Positions 42,482 to 51,211 of a stretch of 64,000 bases of DNA are shown here, piece after piece. Source of the stretch: DASVRZ01 sp038230215. GTDB taxonomy: Bacteria; Verrucomicrobiota; Verrucomicrobiia; Chthoniobacterales; DASVRZ01. The notes below the pieces were generated by a model that saw nothing but the letters and a program-made list of their open reading frames with translations, did not search any database and had not been told where the DNA came from. The DNA lies in NCBI GenBank assembly GCA_038230215.1, contig JBBRNR010000001.1, positions 124,001-188,000 of the forward strand, given 5' to 3'. Position 1 is the stretch's first letter; every line of letters starts with the position of its first letter. A program made the translations under genes and the position numbers.

Positions 42482-43710
42482 TGTCGGCTACCGCGCCCAG
42501 CCAGCCAGCGAGGGTGAACCTGCGCACGCCCGAAGTTATGGAGGCGGTACAGGCGCAGGTGGAGACGCATTATCGCAGCGAGGTCGTTGACAAACTACGC
42601 GCCAGCGGCGGCACGATTTCTGTCGGCGACACCACCGTAATGCTGGCGAAGCAGTTTGGCTTTTGCTACGGCGTGGAGCGTGCCATTGATCTGGCTTACG
42701 CGGCGCGCAAAGTGTTTGCGGACAGAGATTTGTTCATCCTCGGGGAGATTATTCACAACCCCGAGGTGAATGAGCAAATTCGCTCGTTTGGCATCAAGAA
42801 TTTGATCGGCAAAAACAAAGAGGCCGATATCGATCTTCTCAAACCCGAGGACGTCGTGATCGTTCCGGCATTCGGCGCGGAGGTTTCCACAGTAGAGAAA
42901 ATCAAAGCCCGCGGCTGCCAGATTGTGGACACCACTTGCGGCGACGTCATGAGCGTCTGGAAACGCGTCCGCCAAAACGCCAACGATTCGGTCACGTCGA
43001 TTATCCACGGCAAGGCGCAGCACGAGGAAACGCTCGCCACCAGTTCACACGCCATGGGCAAGGCTGGAACCGGCCATTATCTGGTCGTGCTCACGCTCGA
43101 AGAGACCGATTACGTCTGCCAATACATTCGTCACGGCGGCGACAAACAGGCGTTTCTGGAGAAATTCAATGGCGCTCATTCCCCCGGATTCGACCCCGAC
43201 TTACATTTGAAATCCGTCGGCGTGGCCAACCAGACGACGATGCTTCGAGGCGAAACCGAGGAAGTGCAGCGCCGCGTGAAACAAGCTGTCGCAGATCGCG
43301 ATGGAACTCCGTTGGAAAATCCAAATTTCCGCTTCTTCGACACCATCTGTGGCGCGACCCAGGAACGGCAGGACGCGCTCAACCATCTCCTGGATGAGCC
43401 GCTGAATTTCTTGCTGGTCGTTGGCGGCTACAATAGCTCAAACACTTCGCACCTCGCCGAAATGGGCCAGGATAAACTCCCGACTTATTTCATCCGCAAT
43501 TCCACACGACTCACCTCGGCGCGGGAAATTATCCACTACGATTTACATGCGCATGCGGAAATTAGCACCCCCGACTGGCTGCCCAACGGGCCGATCAAAG
43601 TCGGCATCACCGCTGGCGCGTCCTGCCCGAATAACCTCATCGAGGAAACTATTCTCCGACTCTACGAATTGCGTGGCATCGGACGCGAGGAGTTGGTAGG
43701 CAACAGCTGA
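42481..43710 (+). CDS. ispH: 4-hydroxy-3-methylbut-2-enyl diphosphate reductase, plant/cyanobacterial type
   Basis: Last enzyme of the MEP isoprenoid pathway, making IPP and DMAPP with a [4Fe-4S] cluster. 409 aa, longer than the ~316 aa of E. coli. Cluster cysteines are Cys62 (FGFCYGVERAIDLAY), Cys153 (DTTCGDV) and Cys290 (DTICGATQERQ). Their spacing of 91 and 137 fits the plant/cyanobacterial form as I recall it, not the 84/101 of E. coli. The N-terminal 50 residues are an extension. Its ATG overlaps the upstream stop (TAATG). Confidence 0.93.
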   Translation: MSATAPSQPARVNLRTPEVMEAVQAQVETHYRSEVVDKLRASGGTISVGDTTVMLAKQFGFCYGVERAIDLAYAARKVFADRDLFILGEIIHNPEVNEQIRSFGIKNLIGKNKEADIDLLKPEDVVIVPAFGAEVSTVEKIKARGCQIVDTTCGDVMSVWKRVRQNANDSVTSIIHGKAQHEETLATSSHAMGKAGTGHYLVVLTLEETDYVCQYIRHGGDKQAFLEKFNGAHSPGFDPDLHLKSVGVANQTTMLRGETEEVQRRVKQAVADRDGTPLENPNFRFFDTICGATQERQDALNHLLDEPLNFLLVVGGYNSSNTSHLAEMGQDKLPTYFIRNSTRLTSAREIIHYDLHAHAEISTPDWLPNGPIKVGITAGASCPNNLIEETILRLYELRGIGREELVGNS

Positions 43711-43721
43711 GTTACATTCCC

Positions 43722-44159
43722 ATGGCGGAGCGCTATCTGATCGTCGATGGCCATTCCGTGATCTTCGGCTGGCCAGAACTCCGGGCTCGGCACGATCGCA
43801 ACACTGCCGCCGCCCGCGAGGAACTTATCCGGGTGTTGAGGGATTATCAGGACACCTCATCAGTCAATGTGGTGCTCGTTTTCGATGGCCGGGGCAGCCA
43901 GGTCGGCCAGCAAAACGACCCGGGCGGCATTCAGATTTTCTACTCCCGCTCAAATCAAACTGCAGACTCGATCATCGAGCGACTGGTTGCGAAATATGGC
44001 GCACTCCACCAAATGACGATCGCCACCAGCGACCGCGCGATCCAGCAAACGGCAGTCTCATTTGAAGGCGGTTTTATCGATGTGGATGAGTTGCAAACGC
44101 TTCTGGACGAGGCCGCACGGCAATTTGCCAGGGAGTTGAAGAAACGAAACAAACGCTGA
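43722..44159 (+). CDS. YacP-like NYN-domain RNase
   Basis: 145 aa. YLIVDGHSVIFGWPEL, VLVFDGRGSQVGQ, SNQTADSIIERLV and IATSDRAIQQTA give the ordered Asp residues of the NYN/PIN-like nuclease fold of the YacP (Rae1) family, which in Bacillus cleaves mRNA at the ribosome. Ends in a basic helix (RELKKRNKR). Lies 11 bp after ispH, so co-transcribed. Substrate here is unknown. Confidence 0.85.
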   Translation: MAERYLIVDGHSVIFGWPELRARHDRNTAAAREELIRVLRDYQDTSSVNVVLVFDGRGSQVGQQNDPGGIQIFYSRSNQTADSIIERLVAKYGALHQMTIATSDRAIQQTAVSFEGGFIDVDELQTLLDEAARQFARELKKRNKR

Positions 44160-44265
44160 GCCGGACGGCTGGCTAATATTCATTTACAACCGGAAAGCGT
44201 TGAACGGAGAGTCATAATTATGTCTTGAATTAGAAAACGTTCTTGCTGCGCGCGATTAGTAGTCT

Positions 44266-45861
44266 ATGACTTTACGCGTCATGTCTTCCCCCAACCTGTC
44301 ACACCAACCCGCCATTGGACTTCCATCGCAATCTCCTACAGTGCCGGATCAGCAAGCCTTTCTGGCCGACTTGCTCGCCACCAGTCTCGACCATATTTAT
44401 ATCAAGGATCGGGACAGCCGTTTTTTGCTCGTCAACTCGGAGATGGCACGTTTGTTAGCATGCACGCCCGAAAACGCGGTAGGAAAAACCGACTTCGACT
44501 TTTTTGGAGAAGAACATGCGCGCAAGGCTTTTGAGGACGAGCAGCGCATTATGAAGACCGGGGTCGGCGTCGTCGCACAGGAGGAAAGAGAAACTTGGGC
44601 AGATGGCAGCGTGACCTGGGTTTCCTCCACCAAGGTCGCCCGCCGCAATGCCAAAGGGGAAGTCATCGGCATCATTGGCATTTCCCGCGACATTACAGAT
44701 CGGAAAAAGCTCGAGCAGCAGTTTCTCAGGCAACAGCGGATGGAGGGCATCGGCACGCTGGCAGGCGGCATCGCTCACGATCTAAACAACGTGCTGGCGC
44801 CGATCTTGATCTCCATTGCGATGTTGAAAGCTGAGGAATCCAATAGCCAGAAGCTAAACATTCTGGCTGCGATTGAGAAAAGCGCCCAGCGTGGCGCGGA
44901 TTTGATCCAGCAGGTGCTATCCTTTGCACGCGGCGTGGACGGCCAGCGGGTGTGCGTATCAGTGAAAAACATTTTGCGTGATATTATTGGTATCGCCAAT
45001 GACACGTTCCTGAAAAACATCCGGGTCGAATTCGACATACCGAAGGAACTCTGGAATCTGACCGGCGATCCGACGCAGATTCACCAGGTTTTTCTAAACC
45101 TTTGCATCAACGCACGCGACGCCATGCCTCGCGGCGGCACAATTCTCATTACGGCGCGCAATGAGATCTTGGATGAGGTTTCTGCCTCGTATGAGGCCGA
45201 GCCGGAATCCGGTCCATATGTGGTGATTCGTGTCGTGGACACGGGGTGCGGTATGCGTCCCGAGGTGTTGAACAAAATTTTTGAGCCCTTCTTCACCACA
45301 AAAGAACTGGGAAAAGGAACGGGACTCGGCTTGTCTACGACGCTGGGGATTGTCAAAAGCCACGGCGGCTTTATCCGGGTCGAAAGTCAGTTTGGTCACG
45401 GCACATCCTTCTCGGTATATCTCCCGGCCAACCAAGAGGAGGATTCGGAACAAGTCGCCCAGGAAGACGAGCCCTCCCCCTCGGGAAATGGGGAAGTCAT
45501 ATTGGTCGTGGACGACGAAGAGCCGCTCCGAAAAATTACCGCTCAGACGCTGGAGACCTTTGGTTATCGAGTGTTAGTCGCGGCTGACGGTGCGGAAGCA
45601 GTATCCATTTATGCCGCGCATAAAAGCGACATCGCACTCGTCATTACCGATATGATGATGCCAGTGATGGATGGCATCGCGACGATTCAAGTTCTCAGAA
45701 AAATGAATCAGGCGCTTCCGATCATTGCGGTCAGCGGATTGGCCACCTGTGAGCGAATCGCAGATAGCCGAGAATTCGGAGTGAATCACTTTCTACCCAA
45801 GCCTTACTCTGCGCACACTTTGCTGACAGCTATCAGCCACGCGCTCAGGCGGGAAAATTAA
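44266..45861 (+). CDS. PAS hybrid histidine kinase with receiver domain
   Basis: 531-aa cytoplasmic signalling kinase. One PAS domain (about 25-150, FLADLLATSLDHIYIKDRDS) then a transmitter with His171 in IAHDLNN, N box NLCINARDAM and G boxes DTGCGM and GKGTGLGLS. A receiver domain ends it, with Asp462 in ITDMMMPVMDG. From residue ~155 on it parallels the kinase at 21-3500 almost segment for segment, implying duplication with a new sensor. An internal ATG (44281) is an alternative start. No partner regulator nearby. Confidence 0.92.
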   Translation: MTLRVMSSPNLSHQPAIGLPSQSPTVPDQQAFLADLLATSLDHIYIKDRDSRFLLVNSEMARLLACTPENAVGKTDFDFFGEEHARKAFEDEQRIMKTGVGVVAQEERETWADGSVTWVSSTKVARRNAKGEVIGIIGISRDITDRKKLEQQFLRQQRMEGIGTLAGGIAHDLNNVLAPILISIAMLKAEESNSQKLNILAAIEKSAQRGADLIQQVLSFARGVDGQRVCVSVKNILRDIIGIANDTFLKNIRVEFDIPKELWNLTGDPTQIHQVFLNLCINARDAMPRGGTILITARNEILDEVSASYEAEPESGPYVVIRVVDTGCGMRPEVLNKIFEPFFTTKELGKGTGLGLSTTLGIVKSHGGFIRVESQFGHGTSFSVYLPANQEEDSEQVAQEDEPSPSGNGEVILVVDDEEPLRKITAQTLETFGYRVLVAADGAEAVSIYAAHKSDIALVITDMMMPVMDGIATIQVLRKMNQALPIIAVSGLATCERIADSREFGVNHFLPKPYSAHTLLTAISHALRREN

Positions 45862-46001
45862 CTACAACCCTTAAATAGGAAGATGATGGCCAGAATCGGT
45901 ATGGGCACACCCAGTAGCCAGAGCAAAGCATAGGAGCCTCCTCCGCCTGCCTCGGATTGCCATTTTGCACATGTCTTTAGGAGGAATGTTTTCATGCTCA
46001 T
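45858..46001 (-). CDS. Small single-pass membrane protein downstream of tilS
   Basis: 47 aa (45 if the second ATG is used). A polar, basic N-terminus with GGGGS leads into a hydrophobic segment YALLWLLGVPIPILAIIFLF, ending KGCS. Lies 29 bp after tilS on the same strand and its stop overlaps the convergent kinase stop. The clean membrane helix in an otherwise empty gap supports it. Function unknown, and it could still be chance. Confidence 0.45.
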   Translation of the reverse strand: MSMKTFLLKTCAKWQSEAGGGGSYALLWLLGVPIPILAIIFLFKGCS

Positions 46002-46030
46002 AAATCGCGAGGAATCCCCAGATCGGATGC

Positions 46031-47017
46031 CTAAGCGGGGTGATTCTCGAGGTGAGCGGGTTTAATCCCCTGCAAGCCCAGCGAGATTTTTCCACCACGC
46101 CGGCGCGCCTGCCGGTTTTGCGAAAGATTGATCCTGGAAGGACCCGAACGGGTATCCAACATGGATCGGATGAGTTCCACCTCCTCGAAACCAGCCCTGA
46201 CGATTTCATGATGCTGCAACCAGCGCAGAATCGTCCGGCGTTGCAGCGCTACAGGCTGGATGAGCAGTGCGGAAACGGAAAGCGGCGCGTCCCAATCCTC
46301 CACTGCGGCAAGCAGCTTTTCGAGGCAAAGATTTTCCTCCCCCAGAATGGCAGCTGTGCGATGCAGGCTTTGGCGGACAGGACGGCCTAGCTTTTTTTCC
46401 AGCCATGGGAGAATGTCGAGGCGCAGACGATTGCGGGTAAACTTGCGGCTTCGGTTGGTTTCGTCCTCCATGTGGGCGAGCTGGTGCTTCAAAATATAGG
46501 CGTCAATTTCGCTGCGCCAGATATCAAGCATGGGACGCAAAAGTCGGATGGTGCCCGCTTCAGTTTCGATTTCCCTCTCTGCCTGAATGCCGGAAAGACC
46601 GTCCGAGCCGCTGCCGCGCAGTAAGTTCCAGAGAAATGTCTCCGCCAAATCGTCGGCATGATGACCCAAAAAAACTCCGGATGCTTTCGTTTCAAAAGTT
46701 GCCCATGCAAAGAATTCCTGTCGCGCTATTCTCAATCGATTTTCTAGTGAACTGGCCTTTGAGACTTTAGGCAGAATATCATTAATGACTCTCATATTTG
46801 ATACAGAGCCAAGATGTTCAACGAACTTACTCTCGGCTGCAGCAGCCTTCCGGATTCCATGATTGAGATGGCAGAGGACAATGCTTTCAAAACCTGCGGC
46901 TCGCAAAAGATGAACCAGCACGACCGAATCGCGCCCTCCAGAAATACCAGCCAGATATGTTGCATCGCGTTGTAAGTCCCTTGTCGCAAAGGTAAAGCGT
47001 TCCGTGATGGATTTCAT
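46031..47017 (-). CDS. tilS: tRNA(Ile)-lysidine synthase
   Basis: Modifies the CAU anticodon of a minor tRNA-Ile to lysidine so that AUA is read as Ile. About 328 aa from the ATG at 47017. The ATP pyrophosphatase loop SGGRDS is at 26-31. CHLNHGIR, GHHADDLAETFLWNLLRGSG and RPML are family motifs. The C-terminal substrate domain is short. The longer upstream frame overlaps an inverted repeat and is not conserved. Confidence 0.92.
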   Translation of the reverse strand: MKSITERFTFATRDLQRDATYLAGISGGRDSVVLVHLLRAAGFESIVLCHLNHGIRKAAAAESKFVEHLGSVSNMRVINDILPKVSKASSLENRLRIARQEFFAWATFETKASGVFLGHHADDLAETFLWNLLRGSGSDGLSGIQAEREIETEAGTIRLLRPMLDIWRSEIDAYILKHQLAHMEDETNRSRKFTRNRLRLDILPWLEKKLGRPVRQSLHRTAAILGEENLCLEKLLAAVEDWDAPLSVSALLIQPVALQRRTILRWLQHHEIVRAGFEEVELIRSMLDTRSGPSRINLSQNRQARRRGGKISLGLQGIKPAHLENHPA

Positions 47018-47041
47018 AGAAGCGAAAAATTGAGCGAAAAA

Positions 47042-47087
47042 ATAACCGGTAGACAGTTGATGAATTAACCACGTCTCCACCGGTTAT
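47042..47087. promoter_or_regulatory. Large inverted repeat between tilS and the CAP gene
   Basis: ATAACCGGTAGAC pairs with GTCTCCACCGGTTAT, leaving a 2-nt bulge and an 18-nt loop. The outer 9-bp arms ATAACCGGT/ACCGGTTAT are perfect. It lies in the divergent promoter region and has no T-tract, so an operator or an mRNA leader hairpin is likelier than a terminator. Confidence 0.55.
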
Positions 47088-47172
47088 CCTGTCAGATCGA
47101 TAACTAACAAGCAAGCAACGCCGCTGTTCCGGCTCGGGCTGTGCTCTTTACAAGTTAGAACTCCCATCGTTT

Positions 47173-48888
47173 ATGAAAGCACCAAATTTATCCAACTGGC
47201 TCAAAGTCGCCGCCTTGTTTCAGGCTTCGACACTGTTTTTTTCCGCCACTGCCGGTGCGGGACTGGCCGTGGATACTTCAAGCCGTGAGCAATCCCGCGT
47301 TTTTTACAATGCCCTCTATCCCGCTTCAGAAAACGTCTCGTCGGGCTGGGCAGGTAGCGCCACCTACAATAATCCAGGGACGACTTCCGATGCCTTCAAG
47401 GCCCGGGTATTCCTGCGGATCAATCTTTTTCGCGCCTTCGCCGGTCTGCCCGCCGAGGTGACCAACAACCCGGTCTGGAGCACGATGGACCAGGCGGCGG
47501 CCTTGATGATGAGTGCCAATGGCGCCGTCGATCACACCCCGCCGACCTCATGGAAATGCTACTCGACCGCCGGCGCTACGGCAGCGGGTAAGTCGAATCT
47601 TTCCCTCTCCAACTATGGCTCCGATGCGATCTCCGGCTACATGGAAGATCCTGGCAACGTGAATTCCCCAGTCGGTCACCGACGCTGGATTTTATATCCC
47701 GAGACTCAGCAGATGGGCACGGGCGATGTGCCTGCGAACGGGGCCAACTACTCTGCGAATGCCTTGTGGACGCTGGATCTCAATCATTATGCCGACGAAC
47801 GTCCAGCGGTGCGCGACAACTTTGTGGCCTGGCCGCCGAAGGGGTTTGTGCCTTATCAATTGATCTACCCACGCTGGTCGTTTTCATATCCCGCAGGTGA
47901 TTTCTCAAGCACCGCGGTGAGCGTGACCCGCAACAACGTCAGCCTGCCCGTGAGCGTGCAAAGCCGGACCCAAGGTTACGGCGAAAACACGATCGTCTTC
48001 GTTCCCAATAACTTAAATCCCGATGCTTGGTCAGGACCGGTAAAACCTGCGGACGACACTATTTACCATGTGACTGTGAGCAATGTCGGCGTGGGCGGCG
48101 TGGCGCAAACTTTCAACTACGACGTGATCGCTTTCGATCCTGCCACAGCGGGATCAGACACGCCAAATTTTGCGATTAGCGGAGCCTCCACTTCCACAGT
48201 GGGCACGGATAATGGATACAACGTAGCGGACCAAACATTGGCCACGGGTTACCAGTGGAAGACCAGTATGAGGGCTGCCTACACGACCGTCGTCGGCGCG
48301 GAGTCGAGTAGCGACGTGGTCCTGAGAGGCACGGCACGCGACAGTCGGGTCCATGCGTCGGGAAGATATTCCTATCACCTGACGAATCCTCGGTTCACGG
48401 AATCCAGCTTCGTCCTACAAACACCTGTCCTCTGCACCGGAACCACCAGTCTTAACTTTAGCAGCCGACTAACCTACGCCACCATTTACCAAGCCGGCAC
48501 GGTTGAAGTTTCCACCGACGGCGGCAACCAGTGGATCCCTGTGTGGTCACAAAGAGGCCGTAACAACTCAGGCGAAAAATATTTTGTCAAACGTTCGGTC
48601 TCTCTCGCCGCCTTCAATGGCCGCGAAGTTTACGTCCGCTTCCGCTATGCCCTGCGCCAGGGTTCAGCTTACACTCAAACCAACACCGGAGTGGGTTGGT
48701 ATGTGGACAATGTTTCTTTCAGTGGTGGCCAGAGACTCGTCGGAACTGTCGTCTCTGATGTAAGTCCAACTCCGGAGTTTAACTTCCATCCGACTGTCGC
48801 CGGAACTTACCTGCTACAGGTGCGGTCGCAGGTTTTCGATGGTTACTACGGCGACTGGAGTGTGACGAAACCCGTCACTGCGCAGTAA
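47173..48888 (+). CDS. Exported CAP/SCP-domain protein
   Basis: 571 aa with a signal peptide (LKVAALFQASTLFFSATAGA). Residues about 40-210 are a CAP domain: VFLRINLFRAFAGLPAEV, MMSANGAVDHTPP and VGHRRWILYPETQQMGTG place the typical His/Glu/His residues. A middle Ig-like segment (about 240-340) and a C-terminal jelly-roll domain (about 345-530, STDGGNQWIPVWSQRG, GWYVDNVSF) follow. No PEP-CTERM tag. Exact role unknown. Its end overlaps the convergent serS by 14 bp. Confidence 0.85.
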   Translation: MKAPNLSNWLKVAALFQASTLFFSATAGAGLAVDTSSREQSRVFYNALYPASENVSSGWAGSATYNNPGTTSDAFKARVFLRINLFRAFAGLPAEVTNNPVWSTMDQAAALMMSANGAVDHTPPTSWKCYSTAGATAAGKSNLSLSNYGSDAISGYMEDPGNVNSPVGHRRWILYPETQQMGTGDVPANGANYSANALWTLDLNHYADERPAVRDNFVAWPPKGFVPYQLIYPRWSFSYPAGDFSSTAVSVTRNNVSLPVSVQSRTQGYGENTIVFVPNNLNPDAWSGPVKPADDTIYHVTVSNVGVGGVAQTFNYDVIAFDPATAGSDTPNFAISGASTSTVGTDNGYNVADQTLATGYQWKTSMRAAYTTVVGAESSSDVVLRGTARDSRVHASGRYSYHLTNPRFTESSFVLQTPVLCTGTTSLNFSSRLTYATIYQAGTVEVSTDGGNQWIPVWSQRGRNNSGEKYFVKRSVSLAAFNGREVYVRFRYALRQGSAYTQTNTGVGWYVDNVSFSGGQRLVGTVVSDVSPTPEFNFHPTVAGTYLLQVRSQVFDGYYGDWSVTKPVTAQ

Positions 48889-50149
48889 TCTCTGCGGCAC
48901 CGAACCAAGGTTGCAATGCGACTGGAATCTTCACCGAGCCGTCTGGTTGCTGCCACGTCTCGACCAGCGCGACGAAGAGTCGGGGCATCGCAGTGCCCGA
49001 GCCATTGAGCGTGTGACAGAATCGGTTTTTGCCCTCGGCGTCCTTGTATTTGAGTGACATGCGACGGGCCTGGAAGTCGCCGAAATTCGAGCAGCTCGAC
49101 ACTTCGAGATAAGCGTTCTGCCCGGGAGCCCAGACTTCGATGTCGTAGGTTTTGGTCGAGCCGAAACCCAGGTCGCCGGTGCAAAGTTCGATCACGCGAT
49201 AGTGCAGCCCGAGTTTTTGCAACACGACCTCGGCATTGGCGGTGAGCGTTTCCAGTTCGGCGAAAGCATTTTTAGGCGTGGTGATTTTCACCAACTCCAC
49301 TTTATTAAATTGATGGACACGAATCAGTCCCCGCGTGCCAAGTCCGGCAGCCCCAGCCTCGCTGCGAAAGCATGGCGTGCAGGCGACGTATCGCTTCGGT
49401 AATTCCACGAGCGGGAGAATTTCTTCGCGATGTAGATTCGTCACCGGCACCTCGGCCGTGGGAATAAGATACAAATCGGCGTCGCGAGTTCCATAAAGTT
49501 GATCCGCAAATTTGGGTAACTGGCCCGTGCCAATAAGGGCAGCGCTCTTCACCAGAAAGGGCGGATTTACCTCGGCGTAACCGTGCTCATTACCATGCAA
49601 GTCGAGGCAAAAATTAATAAGCGCCCGCTCCAGGCGTGCCCCGGCTCCGGTGTAGCAAACGAAGCCGCTGCCGCTCATGCGCGACGCCCTCGCTAGATCG
49701 AACAAACCCAATTTCTCCCCGAGCCGCACATGATCGAGTGGATTTTCGATATTCGGTTTTTCGCCCCATGTTCGCACCACTGGGTTGTCCTCGGCGTCGG
49801 CTCCGATGGGGGCGTTTTCGTGCGGCGTGTTCGGGAGATTGAGGAGGAGCTCGTTTTGCGTCGCATCGGCCTCACGAGTGGCAAATTCTAATTCATCGAT
49901 CTGGCTGCCGATGCCCTTCACTTCGAGTTCCAAGGCACTGCTGTCGGCTCCTTTCGCCCGCAGCATTCCGATTTCTTTGCTCAAGCGTTTGCGCTGTCCA
50001 TTGGCTTCCTGCAACGTCGTTTCCAGCTTTCGACGGTGCGTGTCGCATTCCAAAATCGCATCGACCATGTCCGCAAGAGCGGCTTTGCGCGTGACGAGTC
50101 GGCTTTTGATATGATCGGGATTTTCGCGGAGTAAACGGATGTCGAGCAT
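48875..50149 (-). CDS. serS: Seryl-tRNA synthetase
   Basis: Charges tRNA-Ser. 424 aa, the usual length. The N-terminal coiled-coil arm that grips the tRNA variable loop covers about 30-100 (ETTLQEANGQRKRLSKEIGM). The class II core has motif 2 (CFRSEAGAAGLGTRGLIRVH, then QFNKVEL) and motif 3 near the end (NGSGTAMPRLFVALVETWQQ). VNPPFLVKSAALIGTGQLPK is also typical. Divergent from the Pro-rich protein and convergent with the CAP gene. Confidence 0.96.
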   Translation of the reverse strand: MLDIRLLRENPDHIKSRLVTRKAALADMVDAILECDTHRRKLETTLQEANGQRKRLSKEIGMLRAKGADSSALELEVKGIGSQIDELEFATREADATQNELLLNLPNTPHENAPIGADAEDNPVVRTWGEKPNIENPLDHVRLGEKLGLFDLARASRMSGSGFVCYTGAGARLERALINFCLDLHGNEHGYAEVNPPFLVKSAALIGTGQLPKFADQLYGTRDADLYLIPTAEVPVTNLHREEILPLVELPKRYVACTPCFRSEAGAAGLGTRGLIRVHQFNKVELVKITTPKNAFAELETLTANAEVVLQKLGLHYRVIELCTGDLGFGSTKTYDIEVWAPGQNAYLEVSSCSNFGDFQARRMSLKYKDAEGKNRFCHTLNGSGTAMPRLFVALVETWQQPDGSVKIPVALQPWFGAAEITAQ

Positions 50150-50256
50150 GGGAGGCGCACCATAATGGACGAGCGCAGAGGGTAAAAGCCGAAAAACAAC
50201 TGCTCCACGACCGCTTTCGAGTTGCGACTGCCACGGGGATTGATTAGCGTTTCCGA

Positions 50257-51162
50257 GTGTTCCACTTCGTCCCCCCGCCTTTGAGATATTGCCTGCTGCT
50301 TCTACTCTTCAGCGGACTGATGGCCGGCACGTCACCCGGCGAGACCGGGCCTCCTTCGCCGACTCCGCCCATTCCCCGCGCTCTGCCGGTGGAGAAGGAA
50401 AAGAAGCCCGGTCTGCTGGGTCGTCTCTTCAAAAAGAAATCAACACCGACTCCAGCCCCCGCCCCCGCTCCCGCTCCAACGACGACGCCCAAGCCGAAGT
50501 GGAAAAAACGGCCCAAGACGCCAGCCGCCTCTGAATCGAATCCAACTCCAGCGGAGACCGATTCCGCTGATACGAATTCCACTCCTAACCCCGGCCTGGT
50601 GCCTCTCCCCGAGGCGAAAACCATCGAAAGCCTCCCGCCGACTTCGGGTGCCGCAGCTCCCGGTTCCACTCCCTTGCCGTCTTCGCTGCCAGCTCTCGTG
50701 GGTGGTTCCGTGGATAACTCGGACAACGACGCACCTGCCAAACCTAACATTGCGCCAGCGGTCGTTCCCACGCCCACACCCGCAGCGACTCGCATCGCAA
50801 TGGACATTCGCAACAACCCCATGAACCAGCCCATCCCACTGGTGGACGACAGCATGGCGTTGCAGATCACACCGGAATCGACTCCCAATCCCGAGACGAC
50901 TGCCGCCGAGCGAGCCCAGTTTCAAAAAGCCAGGGCCAAGGCGCTGGAGGACGCCAAACTCCGCGACTTAAAGGCGAAGGCCGAGTTCGCCGCGACTCCA
51001 GCCGAGCGTTACAGCGCGCTCAAACAATATTACCCGCGCCTTTTTACCTCCATGCGCAAGATTGACTCGACTCTTGAGGTGCAGATCGACGAAATGGAAG
51101 CCGCTGCCCGCCGTCGCCTCGAACGCATGCAGGCCGACACGCCGAATTCCTCATCGCACTAA
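50257..51162 (+). CDS. Pro/Thr-rich exported protein of unknown function
   Basis: 301 aa from a GTG start. A short hydrophobic segment (RYCLLLLLFSGLMAG) may be a signal peptide. The middle (about 30-215) is low-complexity Pro/Thr/Ala with PAPAPAPAP runs and basic KKK patches. The C-terminal 80 residues are helical and charged (ERAQFQKARAKALEDAKLRD). No domain recognised. An alternative TTG start lies at 50281. Followed by the glycosyltransferase 49 bp later. Confidence 0.6.
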   Translation: MFHFVPPPLRYCLLLLLFSGLMAGTSPGETGPPSPTPPIPRALPVEKEKKPGLLGRLFKKKSTPTPAPAPAPAPTTTPKPKWKKRPKTPAASESNPTPAETDSADTNSTPNPGLVPLPEAKTIESLPPTSGAAAPGSTPLPSSLPALVGGSVDNSDNDAPAKPNIAPAVVPTPTPAATRIAMDIRNNPMNQPIPLVDDSMALQITPESTPNPETTAAERAQFQKARAKALEDAKLRDLKAKAEFAATPAERYSALKQYYPRLFTSMRKIDSTLEVQIDEMEAAARRRLERMQADTPNSSSH

Positions 51163-51211
51163 AGAAAACTGCATCCCGGCGAGCCACGACGCACGATTTT
51201 CCGGCAGAAAT

